Origin: Brenneria salicis ATCC 15712 = DSM 30166
GTDB lineage: Bacteria > Pseudomonadota > Gammaproteobacteria > Enterobacterales > Enterobacteriaceae
Direction of reading: 5' to 3'
Assembly (NCBI RefSeq): GCF_003315515.1
Contig: NZ_QNRY01000016.1
Location: forward strand, 1 to 64,000
Length of the DNA stretch: 64,000 nt
In this document: positions 51,664 through 60,219 of the stretch, one piece after another
Layout: every line of letters begins with the position of its first letter
Position numbering within the stretch: the first letter of the stretch is position 1
Notes under the pieces: model-generated
Seen by the model: only the letters and a program-made list of their open reading frames with translations
The model's database searches: none
Told to the model about the DNA's origin: nothing
Position numbers and translations under genes: made by a program

Positions 51664-51991
51664 ATATGAAAATTATGGGTATACGGTGTTCGTCAATGAG
51701 CACTTGACGATCAATTTATTGTTTTCAATAGTTTGCATCTATTATTATTAAGTTTTCGATCGCCATTTACGATCAAAAAGCATAAAGATCCCTGTTATTC
51801 AACCGATAGTGACATTACCGTTCGAGGTATATTTCTGTTGATATTCACGATTTGCCTGCAAGGATGAATTTGAATGTTGCATTTTCGTTCTCATTGTTGT
51901 GCATCTGTTAGCCATTAATAAAATAGATTTATCTGATTATCAAAGAGCAACTGAGTATAGATAATCTATAATCTATGGAGGTGATAGGGCG

Positions 51992-52051
51992 ATGAAGTGT
52001 CCGTCCACCAGCTGGCTGAAACGAATTATTGCGTCAGCCGGACGAAAGTAA
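51992..52051 (+). CDS. 19-residue micro-ORF with a near-ideal ribosome site
   Basis: MKCPSTSWLKRIIASAGRK, preceded by GGAGGTGA seven bases before the ATG, which is as strong a Shine-Dalgarno as occurs anywhere in this window. It lies in the 780-base AT-rich gap between acs and the PAS-like gene. A T8 run follows about 15 bases after the stop, with a hairpin (CTGGCTGA with TCAGCCGG) inside the ORF. The peptide is cationic and unfamiliar. It may be real or the coding part of a small RNA. No promoter was clear. Confidence 0.35.
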   Translation: MKCPSTSWLKRIIASAGRK

Positions 52052-52242
52052 AGGCTAACTGTTATTTTTTTTGTTTTTATTCAATCAGATCCGGTTTTCA
52101 GAACGAAACAATTTAGATAACGACACTGTACCGGATGTTGCGCGATCTCCGGCGAGTTTGATGTTTATCGATAGCATGCTGTGAGCAATGTTCACCGCAG
52201 TGCTGGGCGATACCTTCTACGTAGCATGAAGCAGAGGAAATA

Positions 52243-52635
52243 ATGAGTCTGATATTTGGCAGTAATGAGCTCATCAGCATGCTAAGCCAACCTGTTGAGA
52301 ATGAGCGGCGCGCGGTGGCGGTTATCGATGAAAAGTGCACAGTGGTTTGTGCCAATTCAGCGTTTAATGCCCACTTTGGCTTGCATGCTGAAATGAATGC
52401 GCAGGTTTCCATTGATGATGTACTGCCGATTAATGTGAAATTTGCTTATCAGGATTTCATGACCAATTCTGAGGTATTAAGCACGCAAGTCGTCTCTGAC
52501 TTGCTGTCTGATGGTTTTACCAAAAGACAATTGGGCACCTTGTCCTTTTCCAAACTGAATGTTGAAAACCGTGTGTTGTCATTGTTAATCCTGAACCAGG
52601 AATCGCCGGAGCCAACCACAAATCTGGCTTCCTGA
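52243..52635 (+). CDS. Small PAS-like protein of unknown role
   Basis: A 130-residue protein preceded by a good ribosome site (AGAGGAAA). Residues 20-65 read like the start of a PAS domain (RRAVAVIDEKCTVVCANSAFNAHFGL), and a hydrophobic strand near the end (ENRVLSLLILNQES) could be the last PAS strand. There is no output domain, signal peptide or membrane segment. It may be a free-standing sensory or protein-interaction module. No partner gene is next to it: acs diverges on the left and the siderophore receptor lies 430 bases to the right. I do not recognise a named family. Confidence 0.6.
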   Translation: MSLIFGSNELISMLSQPVENERRAVAVIDEKCTVVCANSAFNAHFGLHAEMNAQVSIDDVLPINVKFAYQDFMTNSEVLSTQVVSDLLSDGFTKRQLGTLSFSKLNVENRVLSLLILNQESPEPTTNLAS

Positions 52636-53066
52636 TAACGTGGATGCACGCAGGCTTAATACAATATTATGCCGCTTTCAGTGAAAAATATCGCTATAAG
52701 TAATATTATCGATATATGAATCAAAATCGATGCAAATAAATAGTAATCGATTACATGTATAATCTTACCGTCGTCACGCCTTAGTTATATTGGCTCCTTT
52801 CTTGACCTGATAATCTATAATTATCTTTGCCTTATCATTTTTCCAGATGGTGTTGTTCAGGGGCTTACCCCTGACGCACTGTTTGCGCCAGTCAATAAAA
52901 TAAAAACAATGGAATACCAGACTTCTTATTCTTTCTTCTCTTAACCTCGGCAAACAGAATAGTCTGGCGTTTTTCAATTATTTTTCGCTTTGTGGTTCCC
53001 CTTGGTGTTCGTTCGGTTGGCATATCTTCTGAAAACCATAATTCATCAAGATAAGGGGATAAATGT
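52636..53066. other. AT-rich gap before the siderophore receptor
   Basis: No gene accepted. It contains a Fur-like palindrome GATAATCTATAATTATC (about 52809-52825), whose spacing is two bases shorter than the Fur consensus, and a short hairpin (CAGGGG-CTTA-CCCCTG, 52858-52873). A 67-codon leftward frame (52774-52977) has no supporting features. Confidence 0.35.
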
Positions 53067-55465
53067 ATGGCGGGATTTCGTACTCACTTGTTGGCTCGCG
53101 CCTTACGAGTTGCGCTGTTGGGGGCGGCTTGCAGTATGGCGTTGCCCGTTGTGTCGGTATACGCCGCTTCCGCGGCAAATGTGCAATCCTTCCTATGCTG
53201 TACCGGCCGGTCCGCTGAATCAGGTGTTAAATCAGTTCGCACAACAGGCGGGCGTGTTGCTTGCTTATGATCCGGCATTGGCGGCGGGCAAGAATAGTTC
53301 GGGGTTGCAAGGCAGTTATAATGTGCAGCAGGGATTTCAGCATATTCTCGTTGATAGCGGTCTGGCCGCGCAATACAGCGCCGATGGCGGCGTAACGCTG
53401 GCGCCGCAATCCGCCGGCGCGCCCGTACCCGCTTCTGCCGCGGCGCAGATTAAAAACGAACAGATCGTGGTGACGGCGCCGCCGAATACGGCTTTGAAGC
53501 TGGATGTGCCGTTATCGGAAACTCCGCGCGCCGTTTCGGTGGTGACCGATACGCAGATCCAGACGCGTGGGGCGCAAAAAATCGATCAGGCTTTGCGTTA
53601 TAGCGCCGGTATTCTGGCTACGCCCTACGGACCGGATAATAAAACCGAATGGATAAGTATTCGGGGATTCAGTGATCAGAACCGTTTTCAAAACGGTTTA
53701 AGCACCCTGAATGAAGATGGTTTTTATACCCAACAAATGGAGCCTTTTGGCGTTGAGCGTATCGAAGTGCTGAAAGGGCCGGCATCGGTACTTTACGGGC
53801 AAAACCCGCCGGGAGGCCTGGTTAACGTCATCACCAAACGGCCAACACGTTTGCCGCAAAGACTGATTGAACTGGAATACGGTTCCGACGATTATCGCCA
53901 TCTGGCAATCGAAAGTGCCGGGCCGCTCAATGACGACGGTTCGATATTGTATCGTGTGGTGGCGTTGGCGCGTGATACGTCCGGCGAAGTGGATTTTGCG
54001 AACAGTAAACGCTTCTATCTGGCGCCGAGCATCACTTTCCTTGGTGAGGATACCGAGCTAACGGTTCTGGCGAGTTATATGGGTACGCAGTCCGGGATGA
54101 CCAATGGATTCAAGTTGCCTTACGGTACGTTACATAATACGCCGTTTGGCAAAGTGGGCTATAAAACCTCTCTCGGCGAACCTGATTTAAACCGTCACAA
54201 TACGCGCCAGTTTACTCTTGGGTATGAGTTGACCCACCATTTGAACGATACCTGGATGTTTCAGCAGAACGTAAATTATGCCTATCAGAATCTGGACTTA
54301 CGCGGCGTGTATGCGATGGGACAGGTGGATGACCGGCACGCGAGCCGCGGACTGACCTACCGTGACGGGTTCGCGCAAAATTGGGCGCTCGACAATCGGA
54401 TGGTGGGTGAGTGGCGGTTTGGCGATATTGAGAATACTTTGTTGCTGGGGTTTGACTATCGCCGTTCCAATACGCAGAGCCATGATGCCGATCTCTCTCC
54501 TTATAACAGCGCGCAGTACCAGTTTATCAGCGACCCGATTGATATTTTTAATCCGGTTTATGGCAACTATACCTTGCGAGACGACCAACTCTCTTACCAC
54601 CGTTCCGGCCGCCACCAAAATGGTTACTATATTCAGAATCAGATAAAATATAACGACAGACTGATTCTCCTGCTGGGTGGTCGTTACGATCAGTCCAAAT
54701 CCCGTACCCAAAATGAAATCATGGGTAACGATTCCCGCACGGATGATGACAAATTCACCAAGACAGCGGGTCTGATGTATTTGTTTGATAAAGGATTATC
54801 GCCTTATATCAGCTATGCGGAATCTTTCCAGCCCATTGCCGACTATGATGCATCCGGCCAGCAATATAAACCGACGATGGGTAAGCAGACGGAAGTGGGG
54901 GGTGAAATACACGCCTGATGGTTTTAATGGTTACGCGTCGGCGGCAATCTTCGACTTACGTCAGGATAATATCCTGACCACGGATATCAATAATCCTATT
55001 CGCCGGGTTCAGGCGGGCAAAGCCCGTTCCCGCGGCATTGAATTGGCGTTCAGCGGCGAGGTATATCAGGGCTTAACGGTAACCGCCAACTATACGTATA
55101 ACGAAGTGGAAACCACCAACTCCGGTGTTGCCGGGGAAAGTGGGAGCCGTTTACCCGGCTTGCCCTTGCATAATGCCTCGACCTGGATCGCCTATGCCTT
55201 TAACGGGCGGCTTGAAGGACTCACCATTGGCAGCGGCGTGCGTTATGTGGGGAGCACCTTCGGCGATAAAACCGAAAGCTCCGATCTGAAAGTACCCGCT
55301 TACACATTGTGGGATGCCATGATTGCCTATGATTTCACTAAAAACTGGCGTTTGCAGGTGAATGCCACCAATCTGACCAATAAGGAATATGTCAGCGCCT
55401 GTGATTTCTGGTGTTACTACGGCGAAGGGCGCAATGTCAGCGCGAATATCAGTTATCGTTGGTAG
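53067..55465 (+). pseudogene. TonB-dependent siderophore receptor with STN signalling domain, two frameshifts
   Basis: Read across two single-base insertions this is a receptor of about 798 residues. The signal peptide is MAGFRTHLLARALRVALLGA onward. An STN domain follows (PAGPLNQVLNQFAQQAGVLLAYDPALAAG), typical of receptors that signal to FecR. Then come the plug (SETPRAVSVVTDTQIQTRGAQKIDQALRYSAGI; GVERIEVLKGPASVLYGQNPPGGLVNVITKRP) and a barrel ending in SYRW. Break 1 lies at about 53175-53190, with one extra base between the signal peptide and STN. Break 2 is in the G6 run near 54899; with five Gs the frame reads GKQTEVGVKYTPDGFNGY. All domains are otherwise whole. A FecI and FecR pair follows, so the receptor should induce its own expression when intact. 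Confidence 0.85.
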
Positions 55466-55490
55466 TTGGTAGTTGGTAGTTGGTAGTTGG
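55458..55490 (+). repeat. Seven-base tandem repeat over the receptor stop codon
   Basis: The unit GGTAGTT is repeated four times with flanking partial units. The first copy contains the last Trp codon and stop (TGG TAG) of the receptor, so added copies leave the essential C-terminal aromatic residue unchanged. Confidence 0.8.
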
Positions 55491-55542
55491 CCGGAGGAAG
55501 CCTTCTGGCTTCCTGTTACCGCGAATATTCATTGACTTTACC

Positions 55543-55561
55543 GATAATGATAATGAAAATC
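55543..55561. promoter_or_regulatory. Fur box upstream of the FecI-type gene
   Basis: GATAATGATAATGAAAATC matches 16 of 19 positions of the Fur consensus, 30 bases before the sigma factor start. Confidence 0.75.
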
Positions 55562-55591
55562 ATTTCATTGCTATCAGGTTGAGTCATTTCC

Positions 55592-56116
55592 GTGAATCGT
55601 CCCGCGTTTGTTGAGTCAAATCAGACTGAGTCTTTACGGGTTCAGCAGATTTATCATGAGCACCATTCTTGGCTACAGGCATGGTTGCGGCGGCGTTTGG
55701 GGTGTTCGCAACAAGCGGCTGATTTGGCGCAGGATACGTTTTTACGTCTTATCAGCCGGCACCAGGCAACGCAACTCAGAGAACCACGCGCCTGGCTGAC
55801 CACGGTGGCGCACGGTTTGGTGGTGAATCACTGGCGACGTAAAGATATCGAAAATGCCTATCTTCAGGTGTTGGCTGAGCAGGAACTTGCCGTTGTCCCC
55901 TCGCTCGAACAGCAGGCCATGACCATCGATGCGTTGCTTGAGATTGACCGTATGCTGGCGACGCTGCCCGCCAAAGTCCGTCAGGCTTTTCTGTGGGTGC
56001 ATCTTGACGGATTGACTTACCAGCAAGTCGCTGAGCGGTTGACGGTTTCTGAAAGAATGGTGAAAAAGTACATGGCGCAAGCGATGCTTAATTGTTTGCT
56101 TTGTCAGGATCTATGA
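55592..56116 (+). CDS. FecI-type ECF sigma factor
   Basis: A 174-residue group IV sigma factor starting with GTG. Region 2 is HSWLQAWLRRRLGCSQQAADLAQDTFLRLISR, the FecI signature. Region 4 is LLEIDRMLATLPAKVRQAFLWVHLDGLTYQQVAERLTVSERMVKKYMAQAML, a complete helix-turn-helix. It should direct transcription of the adjacent receptor gene when released by the FecR-type regulator, whose gene starts inside its stop codon. A Fur box immediately upstream gives iron control. The receptor lies upstream of the sigma gene, not downstream as in fecIRA. Confidence 0.9.
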   Translation: MNRPAFVESNQTESLRVQQIYHEHHSWLQAWLRRRLGCSQQAADLAQDTFLRLISRHQATQLREPRAWLTTVAHGLVVNHWRRKDIENAYLQVLAEQELAVVPSLEQQAMTIDALLEIDRMLATLPAKVRQAFLWVHLDGLTYQQVAERLTVSERMVKKYMAQAMLNCLLCQDL

Positions 56117-57036
56117 TCTCCGCGACCGAATCCGATATCCCAAAAGAGGTTTTACAGGCTGCGGCAGAGTGGTACGCCATCCTGTATGATGAAACGTGCA
56201 CCGAATTCGATCGACAGGCCTGGCGTCAGTGGCTGGGGCGTGATGAAACACATCGTGTGGCCTGGCGGCAGGTTGAGCAGATTCATGCGCGCTTTCATGA
56301 GGTCGATAGCCAACTGGCTTCTTCGGTATTGAACAAACGTGGCGTTGAGCGCCGCCGCTTGCTCAAACTGCTGGTAATTGCCGGTATTACTGGCGGCGTC
56401 GGCGTCAGTCTGCCTTGGGAAAGCTATGCCGCCGATTATCGAACCGGTACGGGAGAAACCCGTGAGTTAACGATCGCCGATGGCCTGACCATATGGTTGA
56501 ATACGGACTCAGCCTTGAATCAACGGGACAAAGTGACGTTTACACTCATTCAGGGAGAATTGATGCTGGAAAACCGCACTACTCAGCCGATCCGCCTGAT
56601 GACATCACATGGCAGGATTGATGCGCCGCCGCCTTGTCAAATTGCTGTGCGCTACACCCCGACTCAGAGTTTCTTATCCGTCTTTGGCGGTGAGGCGGTG
56701 TTGCACACCGCGACGTTGACCCGGCGAGTGACGGCGGGCCAGCAGGTCGTCTTTACTCACGAACGGTGCGATGCGCCTGTGCCTGCCGAGAGTTTCCGCC
56801 AGAGTTGGCGCTTAGGCATACTGGTGGCTGATAACATGCCGCTGGCGCGGTTGATCGATGAAGTATCCCGCTATCATCATGGTTATTTCCATGTGGATAA
56901 GTCGCTGGCTGGGTTACGGATTTCCGGCGTCTTCCCGTTGCATGAGCGCGATCGTCTGTTGGATGCGCTGATTCGCGCGTTACCCATCAAAGTAACAAAA
57001 CGTTTCGGCTGGTGGGTTGATATCAGTTCGCGTTAA
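56113..57036 (+). CDS. FecR-type anti-sigma and signal-transfer protein
   Basis: 307 residues from the ATG overlapping the sigma gene stop (ATGA). The N-terminal cytoplasmic domain is of DUF4880 type (EVLQAAAEWYAILYDETCTEFDRQAWRQWLGRDETHRVAWRQVEQ). The central membrane helix (LLKLLVIAGITGGVGVSLPW) is followed by a periplasmic FecR domain (RTGTGETRELTIADGLTIWLNTDSALNQ). A C-terminal STN-contact region (PLARLIDEVSRYHHGYFHVDKSLAGLRISGVFPL) ends the protein. It receives the signal from the loaded receptor through the STN domain and activates the sigma factor. Confidence 0.9.
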   Translation: MISATESDIPKEVLQAAAEWYAILYDETCTEFDRQAWRQWLGRDETHRVAWRQVEQIHARFHEVDSQLASSVLNKRGVERRRLLKLLVIAGITGGVGVSLPWESYAADYRTGTGETRELTIADGLTIWLNTDSALNQRDKVTFTLIQGELMLENRTTQPIRLMTSHGRIDAPPPCQIAVRYTPTQSFLSVFGGEAVLHTATLTRRVTAGQQVVFTHERCDAPVPAESFRQSWRLGILVADNMPLARLIDEVSRYHHGYFHVDKSLAGLRISGVFPLHERDRLLDALIRALPIKVTKRFGWWVDISSR

Positions 57037-57248
57037 AACTCGCTGGCGTTTCTGCGGCAAAAGGCTAAAAATAGTCCCTTACCCATCCGTTTGTGGTCTG
57101 TATGGCAGTTTCCGGTTATCGGTTGTGCAGGATATTCCCGCCATCTTTTATAAAAACCGCTTTCATCTCCGCGCCAGATAGTCAGGACATCACTGACGAA
57201 GGGCCGTGCATGCCTATTTAGCGTTTCTTACGAATACAGGACGTCATT

Positions 57249-58259
57249 ATGCAGTTACTGAATTTGAAACAAGCCCGATTGCTGAGCTTTTTCTTTATTA
57301 TGGGCGGCCTGTTGATTCTACTGCCGTTGCGTTTACTCACATGTTTCATCGCCGGTTTTCTGGTTTACGAAATTGTGAACCTGCTGACGCCCTATTTTCA
57401 AAAGGTGATTGGCGGCAAACGGGCGCGTTGGATGGTGGTGGCGATTATCAGTACGTTGGTCGTCAGCCTGTTGAGCCTGCTGTTCGGCAGTCTGGTAGGG
57501 TTACTGATGCAGGAAATGAAAGACACCACCGCCTTTAACCTGCGTATCGCCTATGTCCTCAATGATATCCAGCGACAGTTGATGCACTATTTGCCGGGAT
57601 ACCTGCCGGTGAGTGTCGAAGAACTCCAGCATGAATTTTTACTATGGATTCAGCAGCACATCCCCATCTTGCAGAACATGGGGAAAAGTTTTCTGCATGG
57701 TTTCGTCACGATGCTGATTGGCATGGTGCTGGGGGCGATTATTTCTTTATATAACGTTGATAATAATGAGGAAGGGTCGTTGCTTAAAGCGGAGTTGCTG
57801 CGCCGAATCGTATTGTTGTCCGCATCATTCCGCAACATTGTTTTTGCGCAGGTCAAAATCTCTGCGGTGAATACGGCCCTCTCCGCCATTTTCATTCTGG
57901 GCGCGCTGCCGTGTTTTGGTATTCATCTGCCGTTTTCGAAAACGCTGGTGATACTGACGTTTGTGTTTGGTTTGTTGCCGGTCATCGGTAATTTGATCTC
58001 CAATTCCATTGTCTTCATTTCAGCGCTTTCCATTTCACTGCCGATCGCTCTGATTGCGTTGGCCTATCTGATGTTGATTCACAAGTTAGAGTATTTCCTG
58101 AACGCAAAAATCGTCGGAACCCGGATCAAGGCGCATGCCTGGGAAATCTTGTTGGCGATGCTGATATTTGAAGCGGCTTTTGGGTTATCCGGCGTGATTG
58201 CCGCGCCAATTTATTACGCTTACCTGAAAAGCGAACTGAAAGAAGCCGCTTTGATTTAA
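57249..58259 (+). CDS. AI-2E/UPF0118-family membrane transporter
   Basis: A 336-residue polytopic protein with about seven to eight membrane helices: two close together at the N-terminus, a long extramembrane helical region (about 85-140), and a C-terminal cluster with the family motif VLIFGLLPVIGN-like (LTFVFGLLPVIGNLISNSIVF) and GLSGVIAAPIYYAYLK. The family contains TqsA (AI-2 export) and proteins for other small molecules or ions, so the substrate cannot be stated. It is monocistronic. A weak hairpin (about 58275-58298) lies after it. Confidence 0.75.
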   Translation: MQLLNLKQARLLSFFFIMGGLLILLPLRLLTCFIAGFLVYEIVNLLTPYFQKVIGGKRARWMVVAIISTLVVSLLSLLFGSLVGLLMQEMKDTTAFNLRIAYVLNDIQRQLMHYLPGYLPVSVEELQHEFLLWIQQHIPILQNMGKSFLHGFVTMLIGMVLGAIISLYNVDNNEEGSLLKAELLRRIVLLSASFRNIVFAQVKISAVNTALSAIFILGALPCFGIHLPFSKTLVILTFVFGLLPVIGNLISNSIVFISALSISLPIALIALAYLMLIHKLEYFLNAKIVGTRIKAHAWEILLAMLIFEAAFGLSGVIAAPIYYAYLKSELKEAALI

Positions 58260-58411
58260 TTCTTCATATTGGCAGATGAGTACTCTATTCGCCTGCCATT
58301 TTCCCCTGCAACCCTTATATCCCACTGTCATGTCGCATCAACGGCCCATTCCTCTCTTTTGCTGAATGATAAAATCCCGCCTTGTTGAGTATTTGTTTGG
58401 ATGTAGAAAAC

Positions 58412-59023
58412 ATGAGTAAAGAGGTTGATATTATTATTCGTAGTCTGCTTTTTTTCCTGATGCTGGCTGTGGTTGTCGGGCTGGTGTTACTCCTGATATT
58501 TGTTGATGTGCTGGTTTTGCATAACGATATGAGAGAGATATCCGTTACCGAATTTTCCCAGGAGTTGTTATTACTGTTAACCGGCGGATTATTTCTTGGT
58601 ATGGCGATTAAATCGGCGCTGTATCGCGGTGGTTATCTGCTGATCGCCGGATTCTTTTTTTGTCTGTTTATCCGGGAAATGGATTTTTTGCTGGATGTTA
58701 TCGCTCAGGGTAGCTGGTTTTATTTCGCCATGCTGTGCGCCATCGGCTGTATTGGTTATGCCCTGTGGTCGAGAAAAAGCACCCTCGCCGGGTTAGCGCA
58801 TTTTTTCAAGCACCCAGCTTATGGCTATATGGTGAGTGGATTGCTGGCGGTTCTGGTTTTTTCCCGACTGATCGGCGTGAACAGACTATGGCTGACGCTG
58901 ATGAATGAGGGATATGTGCGTACCGTGAAAAATATAGCGGAAGAAGGCGCCGAACTGTTTGGTTATACGCTGTGTCTGATTTCAAGCGTGCTCTATTATC
59001 GTTCCGTCCGCCATAGTCTGTAG
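58412..59023 (+). CDS. Predicted inner-membrane protein, unknown function
   Basis: About 203 residues from the ATG at 58412 (MSKEVDIIIRS); an upstream TTG frame extension is unlikely. It has roughly six hydrophobic helices, among them LFFLMLAVVVGLVLLLIFVDVLVL, LLLLLTGGLFLGMAI, LLIAGFFFCLFI and YFAMLCAIGCIGYALW. The acidic REMDFLLD segment and FKHPAYGYMVSG loop are the most distinctive parts. It is not in an operon. I do not recognise the family and offer no function. Confidence 0.7.
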   Translation: MSKEVDIIIRSLLFFLMLAVVVGLVLLLIFVDVLVLHNDMREISVTEFSQELLLLLTGGLFLGMAIKSALYRGGYLLIAGFFFCLFIREMDFLLDVIAQGSWFYFAMLCAIGCIGYALWSRKSTLAGLAHFFKHPAYGYMVSGLLAVLVFSRLIGVNRLWLTLMNEGYVRTVKNIAEEGAELFGYTLCLISSVLYYRSVRHSL

Positions 59024-59059
59024 AACCGCGTTGCGCACGCCAGCCTATGATGGGGAACA

Positions 59060-60011
59060 TCATCTTTGTTCCAGCCATGCCAACGCATCTCTGGCGAACG
59101 CGATTCTTTGATCTTCTATGGCGGTATTGTAAGTCACTTCCTCGGCGTAGCCGCCATTTTCACCGGTGGCGCGAGTATTGAGATGCTGATGAAAATGATC
59201 GCTGAGTTGGTTTTGTATTGATGCCGGCAATGAATTAAAGACTCTGCGCGATGTTGTCAACTGATAAAAATCCGCAGGCAGTACATGTTTAAATTCGCGT
59301 GTCGTCAGGCTGCCTGCATCGTCGGGGTTATACTCATCGTCTTCATCTATTTTTGCATAGTTTTGCTGGTGGACACGCGCAATGGCGTCTTCATTGCGCG
59401 CCATCGCTTTGGCGTCGTTAAGCGCAAAGATTTTGCAGCCAGAAAGGGTTTTCTGCGTTCCTGTGTACAGCACCGTTAATGCCGCATTAAGACCGGGAAG
59501 ATGTATAGCGATATCTGTATCGGTGAAAGGGGAGCGATTGGCATCCACCACAACCAACGAGATCTTTCCATTTTTTTTCTCTGCTTCCATTGCCACGCTA
59601 TGTGGCGTATCGCCTGGCTCATCATCAATGGCAATGTTAACAATGGCGTGCCATTTAGTGTCGTTTTCCATATTTTGCAACGCGTTTTTCAGTTCCCTAC
59701 CTCTGCTTTCCGAGATATTCAGCAGACCTATCTGTAAGTCATACTTATAATTCTGCGCGTGGATAAGATATTTTTGTAAGTGCATTTCTTCCGTTCTGGC
59801 ATCTGGTTGTATTGCGTTATTCGCGCTGTGTTCGAGTTTGTGCAGATAATCGTTCATCTGTCTTTTTAACGCGCGCGGGTTATAGCTTTCCGATGAGTTT
59901 GATATGGGCGCAGACACCACCCATCACTGATGATGACGTGGACTCGTTTGCTCTTGGCGCCGGGGGAGATGGCGGTTGAAAGTAATGAGATAAAATAGCG
60001 GGAATTCGCAT
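59060..60011 (-). pseudogene. YopJ/HopZ-family type III effector acetyltransferase, frameshifted near the N-terminus
   Basis: The long frame (GTG at 59920, 286 residues) has the YopJ core: catalytic His107 (DTPHSVAMEAEKKNG), Asp126 (SLVVVDANRSP) and Cys162 (QKTLSGCKIFALNDAKAM), the His-Asp/Glu-Cys order of this family. The family acetylates Ser, Thr or Lys of host proteins. The real start appears to be the ATG at 60011, with AAAGG eight bases before it. This frame reads MRIPAILSHYFQPPSPPAPR onward, Ser/Pro-rich like a type III secretion signal, and reaches MGG at 59924-59916. One extra base near 59915-59924 then puts it out of frame with the core. Removing it gives about 316 residues. An Hrp box lies 70 bases upstream. 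Confidence 0.8.
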
Positions 60012-60077
60012 TATGGCGACCTTTCATCCATGCAGGTAACAGGTAAACAAAAATATTCTCTCAGTGTGTACATTCTT

Positions 60078-60105
60078 TGAGTGAGTAAACGTGCAGACTG
60101 GTTCC
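60078..60105 (-). promoter_or_regulatory. Hrp box (HrpL-dependent promoter) of the effector
   Basis: On the minus strand: GGAACC (60105-60100), a 15-base spacer, then TCACTCA (60084-60078). The consensus is GGAACC-N15/16-CCACNNA, so there is one mismatch. The expected start near 60070 leaves a leader of about 60 bases. Confidence 0.75.
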
Positions 60106-60219
60106 GGTCAAACTGGCACGGCGACCCGCGCGTCACAGACAAGTGGATTTATGCGGTGAGAGGCGATGAGAGAAGAAACGGTTGGAAGCGCAGACTGGCT
60201 TCCAACCGGAACCAGCAGA

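Noticed and set aside
52113..52412. 99-codon leftward frame overlapping the PAS-like gene
   Set aside because: Mostly complementary to a better-supported gene with a ribosome site; no features.
52774..52977. 67-codon leftward frame before the siderophore receptor, considered as an insertion-sequence remnant
   Set aside because: No terminal repeats, target duplication or recognisable transposase motif.
52990..53180. Start of the receptor at the upstream ATG in the STN phase
   Set aside because: That phase gives no signal peptide, while the ATG at 53067 in the neighbouring phase gives a typical one; a frameshift between them explains both.
57206..57538. 110-codon frame overlapping the AI-2E-type transporter start
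   Set aside because: Out of phase with the clear membrane protein and without features.
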